A DNA stretch of 64,000 bases, from the NCBI GenBank assembly GCA_023055505.1, contig JALIRH010000004.1, positions 9,729,368-9,793,367 of the forward strand, given 5' to 3'. Position 1 is the first letter of the stretch. Every line of letters starts with the position of its first letter. Shown here one piece after another: positions 12,391 to 23,914 of this stretch. The notes under the pieces were generated by a model. The model ran no database searches. It saw nothing but the letters and a program-made list of their open reading frames with translations, and was not told where the DNA came from. The stretch is from Callipepla californica brunnescens (Eukaryota; Chordata; Aves; Galliformes; Odontophoridae). The translations under genes and the position numbers were made by a program.

Positions 12391-15300
12391 TCTTTCACAA
12401 GATACATTCAATCACAGGAAAAAGTGTCTGCCTCTTCTCCCTTCCTTCTCCCCAGCCTCCAGAAAAACAAGTCTGGAGTAGCATAAAGACCGATGAAAAC
12501 TGTTCTGCTGTGGGACATCCTGTTGTGATCAGATATATATTGCTAGTCAAAGGGATCAGTGACACAGTGATCATATTTAAGAACATGGAACTGCATATTT
12601 CTAATAAGTTGCACTTGAAGCAGACTAAAAAGCACAAAACTTACTTTTTTCTCTGGTATGTTGCTGGTTTGTCACTATAACAACACTGCTCATGAAACAG
12701 CAGGAAGTCACAGGCTTTACTGTAATCCAGTAATCTATTAACTTCTCGTCCTTGTAAGGAAAGGGAAGGGGATACAAGGGAGCAAACAGCAGCTTCCAAA
12801 TCCCATTACAATTCAGATGCTCTAGTTGCTGTAATTCAGTATGAGTTTAATTATCTTAAGCATTCAACATGGATGGGTTTTTTGGTCTAAATGAGCATCA
12901 CAAGTTGAGAAAAACACTCCGTAGTAGGGTCAACCATTAAGATATTGCCCCACTTGAAGTGAAAGCCTACTGGAAGTTCATATCTTAGTCACTTTATGAC
13001 AACTGCAACATTCATTTAGCAGTTCAGTTGGCAAGAGATTGAGTCCCATCAAAAGAAAACTTCAAGCTAAGACACTATGCAAAAGCAGAAGTACAACATA
13101 AGGCTGTTATGGAAAGCAGCTCTTCCTCCTTCTTTGACTGCATTTATCATTTTCTTGAACAGCATTTTTACATCATACAAGTACACTCCCTTCAACGGGG
13201 TAAGGCAGTATTTGCACTGAAGTAATACAAGTCACTGTGGACTCTTTTCCACTTCAGTTCACATTCAAATAACAGAAGAACAGCATAAGGCTTATTCTAA
13301 GTGTCCCAGTTTAACACCATCGTGTGTAAAAGGGACTATTCCAGGAACCTTAGCAAAATAATCCTATATGAGCTCATTAAATGATGCAGCCAATGCAATA
13401 TTCTCTGCAACAGTCCTTAACTTCCTCTTACTAGTTCTGATGGGAGACATTTATCCAAAGGAGTTCCAGTTTAGCAGATATTATACTATGCCAGTGACTC
13501 TAATGGAGAAGTTGGATGTTACGTGAAAGATCCTAGCTCTCATCTTTTAATTATCTCCTGTATCTATGATTCCCTCTTCTCTCACTTATCAGCTAGTAAG
13601 AATTAGAATTAGCGAAATGATTTCTATGTGAAGAAAGAGAACTTTGTTTAACATATCTGCTAGGATTTATTTAAGGAAAGAATACAGCCCAAGGGGATAG
13701 GAACAGTATCTTGGTATAGAGAAACTAAAGGACTCCTTCTTCCTTCCGTTCAACTTCCAATGTGACACTGAAAAGGCAAGACAGCTATTGAAAACAGCAA
13801 GAGAAACTTTTGTTCTACAGTTCTGGAGCAGGAGAAGCTTTCACCTCTATAGAGACACATTTCATCAGCCTAAGAGCAGACTTCTGATATTGCAGTGGAG
13901 CATGGGGTTTCCTGAAGTAGTTTCCAGTTTAGTATTTAAGACATTTCTACACCACCATCCCCATGTAAAAAAAAAACAAAAACAGATCCACACAGAGAAG
14001 CAAGTTCTCCTAGTCTTTAGAGTGAACAGCAGATAATACTGCTGTTGTAACTGAACTGCTTGAGTGACAGATGACACAGGATTTTATCACCAGACAAACA
14101 TAAAGCCGTTCTCATAAAAAGAACAGATCTGGGATGATGTGTCTAGCTGCTCCATTAGCAAAGACAGCTAAGAGTGCTTATAAAACACCATCTTGCATTA
14201 GCAAGATCACTTTAACAACTTCCTAGTACATGCACAAAAGAAACATAATTCAGTTCTCACATTCAAAGTTACACGCATTTAACATATTGATCAAGAAGTT
14301 TATCAGGTAACCAGATGTCCCAGGTGCTCAGCTGACATGGCAGTGACAACTTTTAACTGTTAAATACAGATAGGGAGTGTTAGCTGTTATTCACTTGCAA
14401 TCAGCTGGAGTTCTAAGAACCAGAAAGTGCTGCCAATACCATTTTTGAAGCTCTATCATAGACTTGTAAAAATGGATAGGCAAGACAAGCATTACTTGCA
14501 GATTGGTAATTTAATATACTTGTAAGAGAATGATGTGTCGCTTAGAGCAGCAGACACACTTGGTACAAATGCCAAATAAATAAAAGAAAGAAATAAAACG
14601 ATGTATGATTAAGCATTTCTGAAGTGAAAAGCTCTATATTTATGGTAAGTTCCCCTACAAGTTTTATGTTGTTACCTTGGAAACGCATGCTCTGCATCCA
14701 CCTAAGCACAATTCACATATATCAATATTTACAATATTCAACAAAAATTCCCTATCTGTGTGAAGTCTTTCTGCAAGAGTCTTACAATTATGTTACTTAT
14801 CATCTGAAGGGGGTGTAGCCAAATTAAAACTTCAGTTATATATGGCAGTATCGCAAAAGGGATAAACAAGTCAAATAAAGCCAAAATTAAGACCAAAATT
14901 GAGGCGGCCGGCAGGTATTTTTCACATCGGTACAAGTGTAGGCTGTTTGGTCTGCTCTTCAGGATAGAACACACGCTAAGAGCTGCACTTGGTGTCCAGC
15001 TTCCCTCCCATCCAGAACAGGAACATTATCTTAATTAACATGTCAAAAGATCATTCAGGGAGTAGCTGTTTCTTTTTGTTCTTGACAAATACCTACTCTG
15101 AAATGGGAAAGATGGAACTCAAGCCCATACCAGCGCTTGCGAAGCACAAAGTTTCTGGAGAGTGCTCTTAAATATATTTGGGAATCTTAGATACAACAGC
15201 CCATAGTAGGCTGGCAACACTCCAAGCTCCTTTAACAGAAAAGATTCAGGTGCCGCTGGACAGCCACCACAGATCACCTACTGGTGGGAAATATCATCTC

Positions 15301-17012
15301 TTTCACAACTATTTAGATTTGGAAGATACCTTTACCTTCTTCATTATGAAAATGAGAAAGATACAAAAGTAATTACAGCCTACAAATAGCTATCTGGACA
15401 GAGACAAAACAATCCAGAACCATCTTTGTCTGTTTATACAGATAAAGGGTTAACACCTTATTTGTTCCACAACCGTGTCTGCTACTCTTCGTAAACACTG
15501 TGAACACATCTGCTACACATCTTTGCTACTCTGATAGACACTGTGAACATGAATGGTATATTATCCAAACTGATCAGAGAGGGTTGTTCCATCATTCCTG
15601 AACTGCTTTCCCAAAAGAAAGCCTGTGGGGAAATCGGTAGTTAATTTGTTCTACCCTTCTACCTCCAGTCTTGTATTTCCACGTCCTTAAACACAGGGTA
15701 GGTACCCCAGAGCTTGACTGCTGCTCTCGTTTTCTGAGAAATGCAGAAGAAGGGAATACAGGAAAGAGGAATGTGGTAACCAACTTCAAGACTTAAGATA
15801 TACTTGAAGAATAGAAGTATAGTGCTTCTGGCTAAAGGGACTGAAGAAGTCATCCCAGTACGCTGGACTTATAGCAGTGACAAAGTCTTAAATTCTTTGA
15901 GACGGAGAACCTACGTTACACATGGAGCTAGCATACAGTAATGCACTGGCAGATCTCCAGAAAATAGCTAGGTCAACCGGCCAAAGCTCAGGACTATTGA
16001 AGTTGTCTCAAACTGATGAACATGTTCTGCATGTACAGAAGAAGGATTATAAAAGAAACAAAGGATGCACAACTCAGGTCAGAAAAAACGTTGAAAAAAC
16101 TTCTGCTGTCGAGAAGATCTGGGACCTTGAATTTTACATACAAAGTTCCTGTTTACAAGACTGTAAGTCCAAATCACCTTAATTTAGTCGAAGGAAACTA
16201 CACGTTTAGAAGGTGTCATGTTCTTGGCTGGATTTGCTCTGCAGCCTTTTCTGTTACTCCTGGAATAATTCCAAAGTCACCAACACAAAGCTCTCTGAGG
16301 CCGGGGCCTTCTCCAAGCCGGTTCGGTTATCCCAACACAAACCCACTTCGAGCACCGTAACTTGCACTGAACCATCTCCAAATCCACTTTCATCTTTCAG
16401 AGAGGAAACCTTATGGCCGTTCCTTTTCAAATAGCCTCAAGTAGTCCGGAGACACGCAGGTGGACAACACATATATAGCCGTTTCATCACACCAACCGCA
16501 GCGACCTTAGCCCTTCCCCAGGCAATCCCTGCCACACTGCACGCTTAGATCTCTGACTCAGATTAATATTAACCTGCTCTCACCTGCCATTCCCACGGCA
16601 GGGGAGGGTGCCAAGTACCCTCCAGTCTTCACACCCCCCCTTCCTCCGAGCAGCAGCCTCCTCCTTGTCCCCGCAGAGGGGCCCTACCCAAGGACATCTC
16701 ATCCCCACACCGGCAGCCCTCTTCCTCCCTTTTCTCATTAAGCAGATCCCGAGAGCCGCCTTCCGCCAAACCACGATTTTAAAGGCGGCTGAAACCAAGC
16801 GTAAACACAAGCACCGACCCCCTCACCCCCAACAAACGGAGGGGCTGGGGGAGAAGGAAGCCGCGAAGCGCAGCCAGGCACACACAAACAACCCGCACCG
16901 CTCCCGCATCGTTAAGCCTCCGGTCTCAGCCGCCCCCCCCCGCATCTCCCGCCGCCCCCCGGGGCGCGTCGCCATTTCGCGAGGAGAGCGCAGCGAGCAG
17001 CTCGCTGCGACA

Positions 17013-17030
17013 GGGGGGGGGGGGGGGGGG
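17013..17030 (+). repeat. Poly-G tract (18 G) in AP2A2 intron 1
   Basis: This is an uninterrupted run of 18 G on the plus strand, which is C on the AP2A2 sense strand. It starts about 130 bp into intron 1 inside the CpG island. It could form G-quadruplex structures and is likely to vary in length or be miscounted in assemblies. Confidence 0.9.
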
Positions 17031-17162
17031 AAGGGATGGGCGCCGCGGAGAGGGCCGGGGAGGCGGATGAGGGGCGCACGCCCCGGCCGCGATGCGCGAC
17101 AGCCCCCGGCGGCAGCCGGCCCTGCCCGGCCCAGGCCCCGCCGCGCCCCGGCCGCCACTCAC

Positions 17163-17229
17163 AGTTCCGGATATCGGAGATGAAGACGGCCAGGCCTCGC
17201 ATCCCATCGCCCTTCGACACCGCCGGCAT
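17163..17229 (-). CDS. AP2A2: AP2A2 coding exon 1
   Basis: This exon is read on the minus strand from an ATG at 17229-17227. It encodes 22 codons, [12 protein letters not shown] through ISDIRN, plus the first base of a Cys codon, so it ends in phase 1. The donor is GTGAGTG immediately after the exon (17162 downward). The start codon has A at -3, and the sequence upstream lies in a CpG island with no competing homology. The exon matches the invariant N-terminus of vertebrate alpha adaptins, the start of the trunk that carries an N-terminal phosphoinositide-binding patch. The non-coding 5' UTR continues to higher coordinates by an unknown amount. Confidence 0.95.
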
Positions 17230-17343
17230 CGTGGCGCGCGATCAGGGCCGCCCAGCGACACGCCGAACCACCGCAACTGCCGCCGCCGCCGCCCGCTCTC
17301 CCCGCGGGGCTCCTCAGGCCGCTGCAGCCGCCGCCTCTGCAAC

Positions 17344-17353
17344 GCGCATGCGC
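17344..17353. promoter_or_regulatory. NRF-1 type palindromic site
   Basis: GCGCATGCGC is an exact match to the core of the known NRF-1 recognition palindrome and is flanked by C on both sides, as in the fuller consensus. It lies about 115 bp upstream of the AP2A2 start codon, a typical position for this activator of CpG-island promoters. Binding is inferred. Confidence 0.65.
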
Positions 17354-17398
17354 CGGGCTGGCTCCCGCGCCCCCGCGGGCGGCGGCCGGCGAAGCTCT

Positions 17399-17417
17399 GG
17401 CGCCCCCTGCCGAGCGG
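17399..17417. promoter_or_regulatory. CTCF-like motif upstream of AP2A2
   Basis: GGCGCCCCCTGCCGAGCGG resembles the reverse complement of the CTCF core (GCAGGGGGCGC). It sits at the upstream edge of the AP2A2 island, between AP2A2 and the divergent CHID1. The match was made by eye and not scored against a matrix. Confidence 0.4.
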
Positions 17418-17540
17418 AGGCAGCGCCTCAGCGGCCCTGCCCTCTCCCGCAGCCCCCCGGCCGTTCCCGGTCACCTTCCCGCCCGCGGCGGTGCCGCCGG
17501 GCCCGGGCGGGAGGTCCTGCAGCCCGACGTAGGGCGGCTG

Positions 17541-20500
17541 AGGCAGGGATGACCTAATCCCTGGCTCCTCGTGCCATCCCGACCGAGAATTCTAATGATT
17601 TTTGAAGGAGGAGCTGTGGGTTTCACAAGCGCTGGCTCAGAGAACGTGACCTCTAAGGGAGAAGGAGAGGGATGACAAACTCAGCCTTTCATTTCATGGG
17701 CAAGCTTTGGGCAATCTGCTGATCTAGATTCTTGTTTGTCAGATGAGGGGAAGGGTAGGATACGTAGAACCATGCTTTCCCCACAGCAGGCTGAAAGAGG
17801 CCACGCCTTGCTCCTCCCGCTCAGATAGGTCCCAAAAGCAGCAAAGAGGTCTCCTTCGCAAGCCCTGCACACTCACTTCGCACCTTCACAAGCCCAAAAA
17901 GTATATGCAGAGCCATCCTATGTCCCATGCCCCTCGTGAGAGCAATACAGTTGCTCTGCGTTGCTCCTCTGGCTCCCAGGGCACGCAGGTGTGCAGCACA
18001 GCAGCCACACGTTTCTGTTGAAGGCCATGGCCATACAGAGCAACACAGTCCCATGCCACATCTCCTCTTGAGATGGGAAACATTTCAAGGTTAAACTTCC
18101 TTAAATGAGCCAAAGAGGTTGGACTGCATAGAGTGATTAATCTCATCAGCTGGAAATAGATTCCAAGGGTGTCAAAACTGGTCTCATCTGCCTAAACAAC
18201 TTGTGTGTTGAGAGGTTCAGTCGTAACACTAACGGTTAGCACACTTAATGGATTATAATGAGCTCTATACGCATTAAGGAATGCTGGAAATCAACCATTT
18301 CATGTTTTCTTGCATCCTTCAAGCTGTTCATTTTCACCTAACCATTTTATTATTTATTTTATTTTACTTTATCTTTTTTTTTTCCTGAACTATGCACCAT
18401 AGCTGCAGATTATCTGCCTATCTGCAGGCACACAGTCCTGGTCTTACACCACCAATTTCCCTGTTTCCCTGGGTAGTTAGTTCCTGTGGTTTTGTGTTCC
18501 TTATTTAAAGCTTGCATCTTTAATTTGTAAAGCTTCAGTGCCTCCAAATGATACACTTTAACCTCATCTAGAGAGAACCACATAATACTTTCTGGTAATG
18601 GCTACGTGTATTGCTTAGGTCATCTCTCAAGGGTCTTTTCTGAGTGTTTTTAGGATAGGCTTTTGTGCTGGTGCTTTCTCATTGTGTATCTGTCAGAAGG
18701 AGAAGATGACAGTATCTGGTAGTCATCAGTGTATCCATTTTTTTTTCTTGAGTGTGGTAAATCTAGAACACTAATAGTAATTGTGCACAATCAGTCGATG
18801 CGGAACCTCTGCATATGGAGTCTCACGTGAAGAAAATTGTCCTATTTCTATATCTGTTCGAGTTAGCCAAAATAAGATGCTGAACTACTTTCTACCTTTG
18901 AAAAGCAGAGTGACACCTACAGGCCGAGTGCATCAGTCCTGCCTGGCTGCATTCCAGTCACTGCAGCTGAAAGTCGTGCAGGCATGCTTAAAACTACCTT
19001 TAAAGAGGGAGCTTAAACACTGCTAGCCGAATAGCTATGGTGGTATCAATTATAAACTCTCCTTGAGAAGTGGAGTAAACACACAAATGGAGAACCCCTT
19101 TGGAGCTCTTCAGTATTTAATTTTCATTTTAAACTCACTCAGTACGCACTATGCATCATGTAGTTATTTTATGTTCACCTCCTTTTACTGACATTTGAGT
19201 CTCTACTATGCATTTTCTCACTCCATCTTATTTTTGCCTCAACAAAGACTCGTGTAATTACAGTGAATGTGTAGGTATGTATGCACTAGCTCCTCTTAAG
19301 CAAGAGTTCACTAGCCAAGTACAGAAGACAGGGAGAAGATACGAGGTGAATAAATAGCCAGATAGATGAAAGAGAGCCTGTAATGATCTCTAGATGCATC
19401 CTGACAGAATTAAATTCTGCGATGTGAACCCAAGTGTTGTTGGAGAGCACAGAGTTTACACTACACTACACTTTCCAAATACACTAGCTGATGCATCAGA
19501 AGAATGTTCCAGTTTGCTACAGAACACCAGTCTGTGAGCAGCCAGACTCATCTGTCCCATACATCTCAAGATACTCTCATTTTAAAGAGATTTCCAGTTA
19601 CTGTAAAATCAGCATTAAGGTGGCAGTAGCCTCAAGAGAATTCCTATTATGCAAAATGTTTTGCAGCACAATTGTTTGCCAGCAAATCCATGGTGCTTAT
19701 CTCTTCCTTGTGCTGTCCATCAATTGCTTTGATCTCTTTCAGAATTTCAACACAATTTGGTACAAAGACTTTGAAAAATTAGTCTGATCTTTACAAAACT
19801 AATACTATCAAACTGTCTGGTTTCAGCAGGTGAGTGTCTGTTTGTAGGAACTACAGCCTCCACCACATTTCTTTTATGCCTGAAACTTAGAGCTGAGTGT
19901 TAATTTATTGTCAAAGAGTTAAGTCAGACTCTTGCTCTGGAGCTTTAAGGGCTGTGCACAGTTTCACTTCCTATTTGGTTTCTAAAGCCAAAATGTGATT
20001 GATTTTTGAGCATGATTATGTATCATTTTGAGGAATTTCAACACCTGAAATCATCCAACAGCCAGCAGGATTTACAGTCCATGCTGTGTTGTTTAGTACT
20101 GCCACAGCAATTCTGCCACCTACAGCTACTCTTCAGCCCTACCTGAGTGCCTGCCAAAATCACACTCTAGAATAATTTGGACAGCTTTGTGCTTAGGATA
20201 TGAATTCACACACTGTGGTACGGAGCTGTGTTGCCAGCTCTTTCTACCTCTGTAATGAATTTCTATATACAAAAAGGAAATTCTTCTTTCCCCCTTGTTA
20301 CTTTTGACAGATTTGTCCCTCACTTCATCGCTTACTGCTTTCTTCTCCTCCTCACAGTCATTCTGACCATGCTGGAAGCAAAAAGAGCTAAAGAGAAAAC
20401 AGAATTTGTGGCTCCTACACGTGTGCTCAATTGTGTTAATCCACCTGACACCTGAAGTCTGAAGTTCATTATCTATTGATGGGGAGCACAGGTTTATCAG

Positions 20501-22370
20501 TCACGCCTTCTGCCATCTCAGAATATCAGATATGTTGCTTTTAAGATTAAGAAGCACAGAGTTAGAATAACACCACTATCATTAAATCTATCTAAATTTT
20601 CAGGCATGGATTTGCCTACATCTCTTCTTCACAGTGAGCAACTCAGAAGTGTAATATAGAATACTTATGCTTATAATAAACTCAAAGAGAGTGGAGAAGA
20701 AAAAATAAAGGTGAATAAAGGGTCTCCAAACAAACGCCCTTGCCCCCTGTGTGCTGGCTGAGTGCTGACAGCCATCTGACAGACTTTGTGCATTGCAATA
20801 AACTCTATATCATTCCTTCCAGCCTGTAGGAGGTTTTCTTAGCTGTTTCTCTTAGTCATCTTTCTCTTAAGCTGCAGGCTTCCAAATGAAGCTATAGGCT
20901 TCATTTCTTGCTGAGAAACCATTTTTGTTTCCAAACCTTTCTTTACTGAATACGCAATCGCTCCCCAGGAAGGAACCATGTTTCTATTCTCCCCCAGGTG
21001 TCTGGCAGTGCTCTTTTAAAGGAATAGTAGCATACATACAGAAAAACACAGAATTAAAACAATAATCCCCTTGTTTTTTGTGTTTTCTTAGCAGCGTTAT
21101 CAGCCTTTTGAGGGGACACCCCAGTACCTGGGTGTGCACCCTTGGATCTATGAGTTAAGAAATTAAAACCTGCAATTCCCTCACAGGCAGCTGCAGGTTC
21201 CCTCAGGGGCAGCACGCACAGTGCCAGCTACCTGCAGCAAACCTTCCCTTCAAGGGAACAAGAGAGTCAACAGGACAGCATAATAGGAATGCAATACAGG
21301 AAATGTCTGATTTCATTGCAGAGTAGCTGGAAACAAACCTAATTTTTCATGCTCCTGCCTTATCTCTGTCTTTCCTGCTGTTGAGAAACACATCCTGGAA
21401 ATGTTTAACGCTTGTGAGAGACGAACAGCAATTTACAAAACAGCAGAGAAGTCAGTACCCCACAGACTGTAAATGACTCTGGGTACAGCAAGTATGCACC
21501 TCTTAAATTTGTGGGTGTTTAGCTGTGAAAATGCACTGTTTTATACACGCCTATTAAGCAATGCCACGAGAGATTAACAAAACAGAACCACTTCTGCAGT
21601 GGAAGCTGAAGTGATTTCAGCAGTACTAAAAAGCAAGATGTGGCATTCCTTTTTCCTGCTTTTTAGACTGCAAGTGAGTGGGCCCCAAACGTGCAAGTGA
21701 ACATCCATTTCCTTCCTGAGGTCCTCGCAACGATTTATTATCTGTGTGATTTAAGGTACGAGGGACACGCACGTATACTGGGCACTCGCCAGAAGGACCA
21801 CATATCTAGTTCCCTGATTTGTGTTCAGAGGAAAAACACTTCTGTTTTTCGATTCAGCGCTGAATAACGTTTATGAAGATCTTAATTACACAAGAAGGAA
21901 AGAAAGATGAGGAAATCTTTCAGTTCTGCTTCTGGGAAGTGGCACCAGGTTCTAACTATGGCAAAAAATAGGTCTAGAGAGGCTTTTGCTGGGAAGGGTG
22001 GGCCTAAATGTGCTGGCCTTTCCAGCACGACTGTTTTCATCAAGCCTTCACGTTCGGTATTTATTCTCTATACGCAGCCCATGAAATAACGGGGCTACAT
22101 CAGAACTTGCATTGCACTGGAAATATTAGCAGCACGGCCACGCTGCACGTGGAAACACACAGTAAAAGGTCAAAGCAGAAGGTAAGAGCCACAATTTAAA
22201 ACACAAGCTGTTCTTTTCAGTCGTGTTAACACCCATCCGCCGCTTGATGCCTCCAACACCAGGCACTTGCTGACCCCACCCTGTACACAGAGGTCCGAGA
22301 GGACCTCACCTATACCATCATTTTTATCCGCAGCCCAGTAAGAGCCTAACTACCGCCTGCAACCCGCACC
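17541..22370. other. Intergenic region between divergent AP2A2 and CHID1
   Basis: About 4.8 kb lie between the two CpG islands. I find no coding exon homologous to a known protein, no RNA gene and no clear transposon. There are low-complexity TTTTA-type stretches at about 18345-18382 and a few short ORFs without support. One short phrase near 18118 weakly recalls CR1 but is not convincing. Confidence 0.6.
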
Positions 22371-22780
22371 CTCAGAGCAGGAAGCAGGCGAGGAGGCACA
22401 GGGAGTCGCGCAGCGAGCCGCCGCCATGGTGGCGCGACTCGCGCCCTGCCGCCGCCTCAGCGCCTCCCATCAGGCGCAGGGGCGGCACCGCCCGCCTCCA
22501 TTTCCGAGGCGGCGGCGGGCGGTAGGTGGTGGCTGAGGACGGCGATGCTCTCGGGGGAGGGAGGTTAGGAAAGGAAAGAGGCGGGCGACCATGCCGCGTC
22601 CCGTCCCTTGAGGGTATGTCGGCCTGCCCCGTGGCTGGGATGCGGTGATACGGACGGCACGGGCACCCTGGCGGCCACGCGGGGGCTGGCCCGGGCTAGG
22701 TAGGCCGCGCTGCGGGGCGTGCTCGGGCTTAAGCCCGCAGGGCTGTGCTGGCCTCTGCAGGCGGGCTCTGGCATAAGAAG
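22370..22780 (+). promoter_or_regulatory. CHID1: CpG island and promoter of CHID1
   Basis: A second sharp GC- and CpG-rich island lies 3 kb upstream of the first CHID1 coding exon. It has GGGCGG-like Sp1 sites, an ATTTCCG ETS-type site near 22500 and no TATA box. It contains the likely non-coding first exon. The inverted repeat GAGTCGCGC (22403-22411) and GCGCGACTC (22432-22440) brackets an ATG in ideal Kozak context. Exact transcription start sites are unknown. Confidence 0.75.
22400..22521 (+). other. CHID1: Probable CHID1 exon 1 (5' UTR); start approximate
   Basis: The exon is proposed from its position in the CpG island and the donor GCG|GTAGGT at 22522, which would splice to the acceptor at 25803. 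An alternative donor, GTATGT at about 22614, cannot be excluded. The 5' boundary is a guess. With the preferred donor, an ATG at 22426 (GCCGCCATGG) opens an upstream reading frame that continues into exon 2 and ends on the main start codon. Confidence 0.5.
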
Positions 22781-23069
22781 GCTTTGGAATCTCTCCAGCG
22801 TACGGGAGGCAATTTTTAGTGTTAAAATAGAGCAGCTTAGAAGAGTAGGGAATGCTTTTTAACTCATCTAAAAACAGGCTTATTTTCACTTCTGAATTTA
22901 GCTTCTATTGTCTTTGGTTTACTGTTCCCCCGCCCAAACCACACACTTCAACAATTTGTAGCTTGGGCTTGCTTTACTAAACCAGTTGCATTATCAAAAC
23001 GTTTACTACAATAGCAGTTAAAAGCCAGCTTCCTCTTTCAGAAGTGTCGTATAAGCATTTGCTCTGATT

Positions 23070-23195
23070 TCATAAAATTCTTAAGAGTTTGAAGGGACCA
23101 CTGAAAGTCATCTAGTCCAACTCCCTCACACTGAATAGGGATGTCCACAGCTAGCTCAGGTTGCCCAAGATAGTCTCTACAACTCCAAGATTGCT
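23070..23195 (-). mobile_element. CR1 LINE 3'-end fragment
   Basis: TTTGAAGGGACCACTGAAAG, TCATCTAGTCCAACTCC and CTAGCTCAGGTTGCCCA match the antisense of a CR1 3' region. The terminal octamers have decayed. It lies in CHID1 intron 1. Confidence 0.75.
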
Positions 23196-23722
23196 TCTTT
23201 TAGACAATATAAGTCTATGCCAGACTGTCTTTTAAATTAAACAGCATTAAAACATCTGTTGGTGTTACCTCCAGTGTTACCTCACATGAAGCAAGAGTTG
23301 TCACCTGGCTTGGGCCTCAGACCAGCGTGTCAAAAAATCCATCTCAAACCTCAATTTTCCTTGCACGTTGCAATACAATGGATAATAAACAAGATCCTTT
23401 GCTTTAATGAATGTGAGGATAATAAAATATAGAATGGAGGCTTGCTGAAGCAAAGACTTGATGGACATCTAGTTTTGCGTAGCTTGTAAAATTTGTGCTT
23501 GTAGTTTTCATACAGGGCATTTAAAGGTTGATTTATTCATCTCTAGGTACTGAAATGTTGCTGTGTACTTAGTTTACGCTGATATTGTTTGTATTGCAAA
23601 AGAAAGTGTTGTCAGTGCCTTCAAATGGTAAACAGAGATTATGGAACAATAGCAAGCAGTAGCAAAGGAAAATTGACTCCTTCCAATAACCAGTAACAGC
23701 TTGAGAAGAGCATAATCTCCAT

Positions 23723-23914
23723 CCAGAGAGATGCTGCTCCTTTGGCTGCAAACCATTAAATGAGTGTGTGAGGAGGGGTGGAACCTGACTCCACCCCTTC
23801 TGGTCACTCAGGTGCATTGCTTGCACCTGAGCTCCCTAGGTTAGCCACGCCTTCTCACATGGTGCTCAACCACTGGTTCAGGCTGTGATCTGCCATTTCC
23901 ACTGCATTGCTAAA
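23723..23914. repeat. Unclassified interspersed repeat, copy A
   Basis: This segment shares long near-matching stretches with 42220-42409: ATTAAATGAG or CTTAAATGAG, GGGGTGGA, GTCACTCAGGTGCATTG, CACCTGAGCTCCC, ACTGGTTCAGGCTGTGA and CATTTCCACT. It contains two perfect hairpins, 23774-23798 and 23807-23831. I do not recognise the family. Confidence 0.8.

Larger units (their letters stand above)
5201..17162 (-). other. AP2A2: AP2A2 intron 1 (about 12 kb)
   Basis: This large first intron runs from the CpG-island promoter to exon 2. It contains a short AAC microsatellite (6702-6726), three evenly spaced CACTTCC motifs (7224-7248), a 16-bp palindrome with a Smad-type core (7812-7827), a CR1 3' end (12317-12390) and, just downstream of exon 1, an 18-base G run (17013-17030). 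No second gene could be supported. The ORFs in it have no recognisable domains and no flanking splice logic. Confidence 0.8.
1..17229 (-). other. AP2A2: AP2A2 gene, 5' portion (alpha-2 adaptin); continues past the left edge
   Basis: This minus-strand gene span covers the first two coding exons and introns of the large alpha subunit of AP-2, the plasma-membrane clathrin adaptor complex. Alpha adaptin binds phosphoinositides and cargo through its N-terminal trunk and accessory endocytic proteins through its C-terminal ear. Only the extreme N-terminus is present: 22 codons in exon 1 and 22 in exon 2, each flanked by a shared split codon. The joined peptide reads through the family-typical stretches [26 protein letters not shown] and NIRSKFK. 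AP2A1 and AP2A2 are identical here by my recollection, so the peptide alone cannot separate the paralogues. The choice of AP2A2 rests on CHID1 lying next door, as in human 11p15.5. I searched 1-5131 for the next expected exon on the minus strand and found none, so intron 2 runs off the window. Confidence 0.9.
16600..17540 (-). promoter_or_regulatory. AP2A2: CpG island and promoter of AP2A2
   Basis: The sequence changes abruptly from AT-rich to very GC- and CpG-rich, covering AP2A2 exon 1 and about 300 bp upstream plus the start of intron 1. No TATA box is visible, as expected of a housekeeping promoter. Recognisable sites include a perfect GCGCATGCGC at 17344-17353 and a CTCF-like GGCGCCCCCTGCCG at 17399-17412. 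The exact transcription start cannot be fixed from sequence. Confidence 0.85.

Noticed and set aside
16608..17557. Several long overlapping ORFs on both strands around the AP2A2 promoter
   Set aside because: GC-rich CpG islands have few stop codons. The proteins are Pro/Arg/Ala-rich low-complexity shadows, and only the short exon 1 frame is real.
18100..18150. GAGGTTGGACTGCATAGAG as a CR1 end
   Set aside because: Only one short phrase matches; the TCCCTTCCA and ATTCTGTG parts expected beyond it are absent.
22470..22889. 139-codon minus-strand ORF across the CHID1 CpG island
   Set aside because: It is antisense to the promoter, low complexity and without homology; explained by GC-rich composition.
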